DNA from: Nostocaceae cyanobacterium CSSed10_463m
GTDB taxonomy: Bacteria > Cyanobacteriota > Cyanobacteriia > Cyanobacteriales > Nostocaceae
Reading direction: 5' to 3'
Length of the DNA: 6,929 nucleotides
Assembly: GCA_003556955.1 (NCBI GenBank)
Contig: PWQB01000440.1
Location: forward strand, 1-6,929
Made by a program: the position numbers and the translations under genes. Positions 1-4,468 of this stretch are shown in pieces (position 1 is the stretch's first letter; each line of letters opens with the position of its first letter). The notes beneath the pieces were generated by a model. That model saw nothing but the letters and a program-made list of their open reading frames with translations. It searched no databases and was not told the DNA's origin.

Positions 1-56
1 CAACTAGCACCCCCTGCACCCTGCACCCTGCAACTAACACCCCCTGCACCCCTGCC
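1..56. repeat. C-rich short tandem repeat
   Basis: Two imperfect units of about 26-30 bp, each beginning CAACTA(G/A)CACCCCCTGCACC, follow one another. Within them the heptamer CCCTGCA recurs. This is the kind of short tandemly repeated repetitive sequence common in heterocystous cyanobacteria. It lies just downstream of the minus-strand dehydrogenase stop codon, and the array may continue beyond the left edge. No function can be read from it. Confidence 0.75.
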
Positions 57-60
57 TCTT

Positions 61-939
61 CTACTCCCCACTGGCTTCTCCCCATTGATTAATGGCAGAA
101 AATATAGATGAGTAGTCATCATTAGCAAAGGACATTTTCACGGCTGTTTGCACAAGTTGTCTCACTGCTTCAATACTGACGAGATCCAAACCCAGTGATT
201 TGGCTTCTGATATAAACAAATCTGTATCTTTGAGCAAGTGTTTGGTGGGGAAATTGGGATTGGTATAATTACCATCTAACATCCGCCGAAATTTTTTGTC
301 GAAAGTAGGCGCATAAAGTGAACTTTCCCGCAGGATTTGCATAAATAAATCGATGTCGATCCCTTTACGTTCCACAAAAGCCAAACTCAGCGCAAAGCTA
401 GTGGTTAGGGAAGCAATGAGTTGATTTAGTGCCAACTTTACCCCAGACGCAGCACCTACAGATCCTACAAGTACAGGTTCTGCACCAAAATTTTGCAGTA
501 GTTTTAAATGGCGTTGATATTGTTCGGGTTCAGCGCCTACCATGACAATCAATTTGCCAGCTTGTGCTTCAGGAATACTACCTAATACGGGAGCTTCTAT
601 ATACTCACCACCGCCACCAATTACGGCATTTCTAATTTCTTGGCTTTCTGTGGGAGTAATAGTCCCCATCTGAATTACAGTGCGTCCTTCTAGTGTTCTC
701 CAAGAAGTATCAGAAAGCAAAACATGATAAATTGCGGCGGCGTTAGTCAGCATGAGAATAATGCAATCAGCCGCCCGAATTGCTTGGCGAGGATGTACGG
801 CAATTTCCGCCCCAGCTGCCTGTAATGGGGCTAATTTTTCTGGGGTGCGGTTGTAGGCTACTACCTCGATATTGGCTGCTAACAACCTTTGAGCCATCGG
901 TAATCCCATGAGTCCAGTTCCCAGAAATGCCACCTTCAT
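61..939 (-). CDS. NAD(P)-dependent beta-hydroxyacid dehydrogenase (3-hydroxyisobutyrate dehydrogenase / glyoxylate-succinic semialdehyde reductase-like)
   Basis: A 292-residue soluble oxidoreductase of the usual length for the beta-hydroxyacid dehydrogenase family, which interconverts short hydroxyacids or semialdehydes using NAD(P)H. The N-terminal Rossmann fold shows GTGLMG at residues 7-12. N30-R31-T32 at the end of the second strand is a pattern usually linked to NADP preference. EAPVLGS (115-121) takes the place of the DAPVSGG substrate loop. GVKLALN (166-172) carries the expected catalytic Lys168 and Asn172, and KDTDLF (237-242) matches the conserved C-terminal helix motif. The loop is closer to glyoxylate/succinic semialdehyde reductases than to classical 3-hydroxyisobutyrate dehydrogenase, but the true substrate cannot be read from sequence. 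The ATG start is supported by AAAGGA (949-954) nine bases upstream. It is apparently monocistronic. A MITE ends only about 40 bp upstream of the start, so the native promoter may have been displaced. Confidence 0.93.
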   Translation of the reverse strand: MKVAFLGTGLMGLPMAQRLLAANIEVVAYNRTPEKLAPLQAAGAEIAVHPRQAIRAADCIILMLTNAAAIYHVLLSDTSWRTLEGRTVIQMGTITPTESQEIRNAVIGGGGEYIEAPVLGSIPEAQAGKLIVMVGAEPEQYQRHLKLLQNFGAEPVLVGSVGAASGVKLALNQLIASLTTSFALSLAFVERKGIDIDLFMQILRESSLYAPTFDKKFRRMLDGNYTNPNFPTKHLLKDTDLFISEAKSLGLDLVSIEAVRQLVQTAVKMSFANDDYSSIFSAINQWGEASGE

Positions 940-978
940 TTTTCACGTTCCTTTAGTACAGGTGTAGCTAGTCCTATG

Positions 979-1137
979 TCAATACTGTTCAGTTAACGAT
1001 ATTTGCACATTGGAGATCCCCCTAAATCCCCCTTAAGAAGGGGGACTTTGAGGAATTTAGCCCCCCTTTTCAAGGGGGGTTGGGGGGATTGCCTACAGCA
1101 CGCTACGCGAACAAAATCTTAACCGAAAAGTATTGAA
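979..1137. mobile_element. MITE-like non-autonomous element with terminal inverted repeats and target duplication
   Basis: The left end reads TCAATACTGTTCAGTTAA (979-996). The reverse complement of the right end (1136 downward) reads TCAATACTTTTCGGTTAA, so 16 of 18 bases match. The element is flanked by the direct repeat TCCTATG at 972-978 and 1138-1144. At the right end one extra A (1137) lies between the inverted repeat and the duplication, so the exact border is uncertain by 1 bp. At about 159 bp with no coding capacity, this fits a miniature inverted-repeat transposable element mobilised in trans by a full-length IS. The IS family is not identified. The element sits between the dehydrogenase promoter region and the next gene cluster. 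Confidence 0.75.
1016..1089. repeat. nested C/G-rich inverted repeat inside the MITE
   Basis: Outer arms ATCCCCCTAAATCCCCCTT and AAGGGGGGTTGGGGGGAT are imperfectly complementary. Inside them two local hairpins can form: CCCCCTT-AAG-AAGGGGG and CCCCCCTT-TTC-AAGGGGGG. This is a recognisable dispersed cyanobacterial repeat type. The adjacent stretch 1091-1112, containing CACGCTACGCGAAC, resembles another short dispersed Nostoc repeat. The core could be an original part of the MITE or a second repeat nested in it. Confidence 0.75.
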
Positions 1138-1180
1138 TCCTATGTTTGATTGTACGTTTAGTGAACAATTACCTTTGTCC

Positions 1181-1216
1181 AGTGATAACTGTTCACTGTT
1201 TACTGATAACTGATAA
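1181..1216. repeat. short tandem repeat based on TGATAACTG
   Basis: TGATAACTG occurs at 1183-1191 and again at 1204-1212, with TGATAA following directly at 1211-1216. The related words TTCACTG and TTTACTG lie between the copies. This is the common cyanobacterial STRR type. It begins right after the stop of the small minus-strand ORF. AGTGAACA (1160-1167) and TGTTCACT (1190-1197) are an 8-bp inverted repeat that could form a stem in the transcript, but no U-tract follows, so I do not call a terminator. Confidence 0.6.
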
Positions 1217-1219
1217 AAA

Positions 1220-1315
1220 TCAGCCACCTGCGGCAAATGTCACCATAATGATTACGGATAGCAAAATGCCGGGGCTAAGTAATGTTATCAATAAAAAAAG
1301 TTCATGAGCCGTCAT
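1220..1315 (-). CDS. 31-residue single-pass membrane peptide, function unknown
   Basis: A short ORF beginning MTAHELFLLITLLSPG and ending with the residues FAAGG. After a five-residue polar start, nearly the whole chain is hydrophobic (L, I, V, F, M, A), with a central Ser-Pro-Gly break. That is what a single transmembrane helix would look like, and its size is like the small subunits of photosystem, cytochrome b6f or NDH-1 complexes. I do not recognise it as any named one of these (PsbM, PsbT, PetN, PetL, PsaM and similar differ in sequence). The start is supported by AGGAAAG eight bases upstream of the ATG. It lies 105 bp downstream of the methyltransferase gene on the same strand and could be cotranscribed with it or have its own promoter in 1316-1420. 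It could still be a chance ORF, but composition and ribosome binding site favour a real gene. Confidence 0.55.
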   Translation of the reverse strand: MTAHELFLLITLLSPGILLSVIIMVTFAAGG

Positions 1316-1420
1316 AATTAATACTTTCCTGTTGTCTTTATCTGCACAGTAGTCAATGTTATGCTAATCTATATCACCATCAGATAGCATGGTTAAAGAC
1401 TGTTTTAACTTTTCTCAAGT
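1316..1420. other. short spacer between methyltransferase and small ORF
   Basis: This is 105 bp of AT-rich DNA. Read on the minus strand it contains TAGCATAAC and TTTAAC-type words that could form a weak promoter for the small ORF, but no hexamer pair is convincing. No strong hairpin terminator for the methyltransferase gene is visible, so read-through into the small ORF is possible. Confidence 0.35.
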
Positions 1421-2587
1421 TTAACGTGGCACTGTTAGTCCTTTGAGTGGTTGAGCTATTTCTGTCTGCTGGAGTCCTTTGCTTTGAATTAACACGCCAA
1501 AGCTACCTAATTCTGTAGGATCTATGAGTTGGTGTAGTGCTTCGCGCCTTTGCAGCAGTTGTGAGAGGGGTAATTCTTGCTGAGAAATTGCAGAAAGACG
1601 CTCGCCTAAACCCAAAGCCATTAAAAATAAACCTTGCTGGATAAACCCGATTTTTTCTAACTTGAAGCGATCGCCCCAGCGTTCCAAAGCTGTAAAATCA
1701 ACATGGGCAGTAATATCTTGCATCCCGACGTTGATATAAGGGTTATCGTGGTGGCGATGATTGTAATAGCACTGTAAACTTCCTTGCGAACGCCTGGGAT
1801 TATAATAACGATGCGCTGGGTAGCCATAATCAATAGTTAACACATACCCCCGATGCAAGCGGTCGGCTACAATACTCAACCACTCACCAGCAGCCAAATT
1901 AATCTCGCTGCGATAGCCATCTTCATAACCAGCAGCCAAATCAATCTCCACTAAATCCCAATATTTTTGCAGTTCTGGTGTAGAAAGTTCTCCCGTAACT
2001 TCCACAAACGGCTCAGACTCATCTTTCCCGGTTGTCACATAAACTTCGTGCATTTCCCCATCTGCTAAAATAAACTGATGTACAGGCAAAGCATCCACCA
2101 ATTCATTAGAAAAAAAGCAGCCTGTAATCGAGTCAGTGGGTATATCTTCTAAACTGCACCAACGCACAGAAAAATCTTGCAAACGTTGCTGCTGTTCCTG
2201 CTGAAATCCTGGCGACTTTTCCACAATCACATAATCCAGCGCTGCAAAAAAATCTGGATGATGTAGCTGAGAGTAATTGAGGATATGCATAGCCAAAAGT
2301 CCTTGACCTGCTCCCATTTCCACCAAAGAAAAAGGTACAGGACGTGCTAAAATCTCCCACATCTGCCAAAATTGTTCCGCCAGTAACTCGCCAAAATCAG
2401 CACCGAGATGAGGCGAAGTAAAAAAATCACTACCCTGAAAACCAATTTTCACAGCATGACTGGAATAGTAACCGTGTTCAGGGTGATATAAAGCCATATC
2501 CATAAATTCAGCGAAAGTAATTCGCCCTTGAGGACTGGTAGAAATATGATAGGCGATCGCCTTACACAATGCAGCATTGGAACTCAT
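1421..2587 (-). CDS. class I SAM-dependent methyltransferase, MidA/NDUFAF7 (COG1565, DUF185) family
   Basis: A 388-residue cytosolic protein of normal family length. The N-terminus has the family signature ITFAEFMDMALYHPEHGYY (23-41), followed by GSDFFTSP (52-59). The SAM-binding motif I is VEMGAGQG (89-96), then the acidic post-strand EK (123-124), SNELVDALPV (160-169), TIDYGY (251-256), and the C-terminal DITAHVDF (291-298) and LGSFGVLIQSKG (360-371). The mitochondrial relative NDUFAF7 methylates an arginine of the complex I subunit NDUFS2. In cyanobacteria the substrate is unknown, and an NDH-1 (NdhH) target is only an analogy. The ATG start fits the family's N-terminus, but no Shine-Dalgarno sequence precedes it, which is common in cyanobacteria. 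Upstream lie three tandem hairpin repeats that separate it from the pentapeptide gene, so cotranscription is doubtful. The gene contains two HIP1 octamers. Confidence 0.93.
   Translation of the reverse strand: MSSNAALCKAIAYHISTSPQGRITFAEFMDMALYHPEHGYYSSHAVKIGFQGSDFFTSPHLGADFGELLAEQFWQMWEILARPVPFSLVEMGAGQGLLAMHILNYSQLHHPDFFAALDYVIVEKSPGFQQEQQQRLQDFSVRWCSLEDIPTDSITGCFFSNELVDALPVHQFILADGEMHEVYVTTGKDESEPFVEVTGELSTPELQKYWDLVEIDLAAGYEDGYRSEINLAAGEWLSIVADRLHRGYVLTIDYGYPAHRYYNPRRSQGSLQCYYNHRHHDNPYINVGMQDITAHVDFTALERWGDRFKLEKIGFIQQGLFLMALGLGERLSAISQQELPLSQLLQRREALHQLIDPTELGSFGVLIQSKGLQQTEIAQPLKGLTVPR
1667..1674. other. HIP1 octamer GCGATCGC
   Basis: Perfect HIP1 palindrome. Others are at 2553-2560 (same gene), 6388-6395 and 6455-6462. 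The motif is strongly over-represented in many cyanobacterial genomes and serves here as a taxonomic marker. Its function is not settled. Confidence 0.9.
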
Positions 2588-2660
2588 GGAAAAACTATAA
2601 AAATCTAGGGTGACTAAAGGCTATGCTAAAGCGACAGCGTAACCCACCATCATCCTAAAA

Positions 2661-2909
2661 CACCCGCCCTTGAGTCGCCTTAAATTCCCCCCTCTCCTTG
2701 CTAAGGAGAGGGGCTGGGGGTGAGGTTCTTCCCCATTCCTACTAAAACACCCGCCCTTGAGTCGCCTTAAATTCCCCCCTCTCCTTGCTAAGGAGAGGGA
2801 CTGGGGGTGAGGTTATTCCCTATTCCTACACCCGCCCTTGAGTCGCCTTAAATTCCCCCCTCTCCTTGCTAAGGAGAGGGGCTGGGGGTGAGGTTATTCC
2901 CCATTCCTA
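2661..2909. repeat. three tandem copies of an 81-87-bp hairpin repeat
   Basis: Units are 2661-2747 (87 bp), 2748-2828 (81 bp) and 2829-2909 (81 bp), each starting CACCCGCCCTTGAGTCGCC. They are nearly identical. Unit 1 differs from unit 3 by one substitution plus a 6-bp tail (CTAAAA), and unit 2 differs from unit 3 by two substitutions. Each contains the inverted repeat CCCCTCTCCTT-GCT-AAGGAGAGGGG (11-bp stem, 10 bp in unit 2), followed by GCTGGGGGTGAGGTT. This core is a dispersed repeat widespread in cyanobacteria. The array fills most of the 319 bp between the pentapeptide and methyltransferase genes. If transcribed from the minus strand, it would give three strong stem-loops after the pentapeptide stop. 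The remaining 2588-2660 holds no gene that I can see. Confidence 0.93.
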
Positions 2910-3428
2910 ATCTAAAATTGTGCCACCTACATCCGCATCATCCAAATTAGCACCATTCAAATTAGCCGCTTGCAAATCAGCTTCCGAAAGATTCGCCTGA
3001 GTCAAATCAGCTACACTTAAATCGGCTCCGCTTAGGTCTGCACTATCTAAATTTGCTGCTTGTAAATTTGCTTCATGCAACTCAGCCTGACTTAAATCAG
3101 TTTCGATCAGCTTGGCAAGTTCCAAATTAGCCTGACTCAAATCAGCACCATCGAGAATCGCACCATCGAGAATCGCACCATCTAAAATAGCACCAACTAA
3201 CTTGCTTTCAGTCAGATTAGCATTACTCAAATCGGCTCCGTTCAGGTCAGCTTCAATCAAACTAGTTTGGACTAAATTAGCATGATTCAGTTTAGCGCCA
3301 TCTAAAATAGCTCGATCTAAAATTGCGCCACTGAGGTCAGATTCTCTTAAATCCGCCTCACTGAGATTAACACCAGTAAAATCTCTAACGCCTGCATTAT
3401 AGTTTTTCAGGAGTTCGTGTACTTTCAT
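2907..3428 (-). CDS. pentapeptide-repeat protein
   Basis: A 173-residue protein. After a short head (MKVHELLKNYNAGVRDF) it consists entirely of A(D/N)LXX-type pentapeptides. A Leu/Ile/Phe/Val occupies every fifth position from F17 to L172, giving about 32 uninterrupted repeats, enough for roughly eight turns of a right-handed quadrilateral beta-helix. The family is abundant in cyanobacteria and mostly of unknown function. No signal peptide or membrane segment is seen, so it is probably cytosolic. I chose the ATG at 3428 because MKVHELLKNYNAGVRDF is the usual head of these proteins. A TTG 22 codons upstream (3494) stays in frame but adds residues unlike the family. No clear Shine-Dalgarno sequence is present. 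Three GAILD units in a row (about 79-93) come from a 15-bp DNA duplication. The protein ends without a C-terminal cap, and its TAG stop lies within the adjoining repeat array, so the end may have been altered by that repeat. Confidence 0.88.
   Translation of the reverse strand: MKVHELLKNYNAGVRDFTGVNLSEADLRESDLSGAILDRAILDGAKLNHANLVQTSLIEADLNGADLSNANLTESKLVGAILDGAILDGAILDGADLSQANLELAKLIETDLSQAELHEANLQAANLDSADLSGADLSVADLTQANLSEADLQAANLNGANLDDADVGGTILD
3145..3189. repeat. 15-bp in-frame tandem repeat inside the pentapeptide gene
   Basis: GCACCATCGAGAATC occurs exactly twice (3145-3159 and 3160-3174) and a third, diverged unit follows (3175-3189, GCACCATCTAAAATA). Each encodes one pentapeptide unit, giving GAILD three times. 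The exact identity of the first two suggests recent expansion by slippage. Confidence 0.85.
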
Positions 3429-3643
3429 ATTTATCGTGCGAGGATCTGTTAATTTGCTTAGTAATTTTGAGAAAATCCAGATTGAGTTCAGCAATCCTCA
3501 GTACGCGCCGCCAAGGATTAATGTGGTGGATTCTGGTTTCCCTTCATTTAGATTATCTATTTTGAATTGCTTCCGCCACTATCTAGAGTAGTAAATTAGT
3601 TTCATCCTTTAGAGATATATATCAAACAATTACCCTTCAAAAA

Positions 3644-3652
3644 TGATATACT
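3644..3652 (+). promoter_or_regulatory. extended -10 promoter element of the toxin-antitoxin operon
   Basis: TGATATACT fits an extended -10 (TGn plus TATACT), placed about 45 bp upstream of the first start codon. No good -35 hexamer is found at 17 bp, which is tolerated when an extended -10 is present. The nearby palindrome GATATATATC at 3614-3623 could be an operator for autoregulation, but this is speculative. Confidence 0.45.
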
Positions 3653-3684
3653 GTTAAGATGATTCTTTTTATTCTGTGATTAAT

Positions 3685-3690
3685 AAGGGA
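3685..3690 (+). promoter_or_regulatory. ribosome binding site of the antitoxin-like gene
   Basis: AAGGGA lies seven bases before the ATG at 3698 and supports that start. Confidence 0.6.
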
Positions 3691-3697
3691 AACAAAA

Positions 3698-4003
3698 ATG
3701 ATAGCCCAAGAAATAATGGGAAGTGTTGACCAAAACGGTCAACTTTGTTTAGATACCCCCTTAATGGCTCACAAACATAGCCGTGTAAAAGTAATTGTTT
3801 TGTTCATAGATGATGAAATTGAGGAAAATGATTCTGGTTTAAGCCATTTGGAAACTTCGCTTAAAAATACACCAGTTTCTCAATTTGGGGAAGCAGTTGA
3901 CCAGGACTATGAAAAAATTACTCAATCCCAAGGAATTTTAAAGCATAAAAAAGCAGCTATGCTGGCTCATTTAGATACTCTACGTCAGGAATGGGACGAA
4001 TGA
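3698..4003 (+). CDS. antitoxin-like protein of a VapBC-type pair
   Basis: A 101-residue protein directly upstream of a PIN-domain gene and overlapping it by 4 bp, the arrangement of type II antitoxins. The N-terminal part (about 5-37) has GSVDQNGQLCLDTPL followed by RVKVIVLF, which reads as short beta strands with a glycine turn. This resembles small beta-type antitoxin N-termini (AbrB-like or DUF104-like), but no standard DNA-binding motif is clear. The acidic middle (DDEIEEND, 38-45) is probably flexible. The C-terminus (about 77-101, ending HLDTLRQEWDE) is a charged helix that would suit wrapping around and blocking the toxin. The inferred role is neutralising the toxin and possibly repressing the operon. 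The assignment rests mainly on context, since I do not recognise the family from sequence alone. Confidence 0.7.
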   Translation: MIAQEIMGSVDQNGQLCLDTPLMAHKHSRVKVIVLFIDDEIEENDSGLSHLETSLKNTPVSQFGEAVDQDYEKITQSQGILKHKKAAMLAHLDTLRQEWDE

Positions 4004-4377
4004 GATATCTTTATGATACGAATATTTTTATTTACTATCTGGCGGATGAGTTAACAGTTAGTTCATTATTTACAGAAAAATTTCTGCATTTGCACGAAGT
4101 CCTTATTTCACCAATTATCCGCATGGAATTACTGAGTTTTGCGGGTTTATCAGCAGATGAACAGCAGTCGATTGAAGATTTACTATCTCAGTTTAAGTCA
4201 GTTCCACTGTTACGAGATATTGAAGATCAAACAATTAAATTAAAACGACAGTACAAAATTAAGCTTCCTGATGCAATTATCGCCGCTACAGCAATACATC
4301 AAGATGCAGTTTTAGTTACAAGAAATGTTAATGATTTTCAAGGAATTACTGGACTAAAGATTGAGAATCCTTTTTAA
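4000..4377 (+). CDS. PIN-domain toxin, VapC-like ribonuclease
   Basis: A 125-residue single-domain protein of typical VapC length. It begins MRYLYDTNIF with the first metal-binding Asp6, followed by Glu43 (RMELLSF), Asp91 (KLPDAIIAATA) and Asp112 in TRNVNDF. This is the full set of acidic residues expected for Mg-dependent RNA cleavage, so the enzyme looks intact. VapC toxins typically cut tRNA or rRNA, but the target here is unknown. I prefer the ATG at 4000, which overlaps the antitoxin stop as ATGA. AGGA (3987-3990) is then nine bases upstream, while the in-frame ATG at 3991 would leave no spacing and adds residues before the usual first strand. Translational coupling to the antitoxin is likely. 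The gene converges on the kinase gene, with 91 bp between the stop codons and no clear terminator. Confidence 0.88.
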   Translation: MRYLYDTNIFIYYLADELTVSSLFTEKFLHLHEVLISPIIRMELLSFAGLSADEQQSIEDLLSQFKSVPLLRDIEDQTIKLKRQYKIKLPDAIIAATAIHQDAVLVTRNVNDFQGITGLKIENPF

Positions 4378-4417
4378 CGCAAAGGGGCGCAAAGGTTTAC
4401 GCAAAGGTACGCAGAGG
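4378..4417. repeat. CGCAAAGG short repeat cluster
   Basis: CGCAAAGG occurs at 4378, 4388 and 4400, and CGCAGAGG at 4410, spaced 10, 12 and 10 bp. This is another common cyanobacterial repeat type. It lies immediately after the toxin stop codon in the convergent spacer. The rest of the spacer, to 4468, shows nothing distinct. Confidence 0.7.
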
Positions 4418-4468
4418 TTTAAATTGAGATTGCTGTAACTGTTAGGGTGATAATCAGGGCGGAAGCGT

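Larger units (their letters stand above)
3429..3697. other. divergent intergenic region between pentapeptide gene and toxin-antitoxin operon
   Basis: This is 269 bp of mostly AT-rich DNA holding control sequences for two divergent units. On the plus side, the palindrome GATATATATC (3614-3623) lies upstream of an extended -10 element. On the minus side, I see no convincing promoter for the pentapeptide gene. No further ORF or RNA gene is apparent. Confidence 0.5.

Noticed and set aside
953..982. Hybrid promoter created by the MITE end (TTGACA on the minus strand at 977-982)
   Set aside because: A perfect -35 does form across the junction, but the only -10 at suitable spacing (TACTAA, 953-958) is poor and overlaps the Shine-Dalgarno sequence, so a transcript would lack it.
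2133..2369. Minus-strand 78-codon ORF inside the methyltransferase gene
   Set aside because: It overlaps a well-supported gene in another frame and its composition (Ser/Phe/Cys-rich) has no domain signal.
2661..2909. CRISPR-like array
   Set aside because: The units are contiguous with no variable spacers, are far longer than CRISPR repeats, and no cas gene is nearby.
3429..3494. Upstream TTG start adding 22 residues to the pentapeptide protein
   Set aside because: The added residues do not resemble the family, no ribosome binding site is present, and the ATG at 3428 gives the usual protein head.
3991..3999. ATG at 3991 as toxin start
   Set aside because: AGGA would directly touch this ATG. 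The ATG at 4000 has proper spacing, makes the ATGA overlap and starts right at the first PIN strand.
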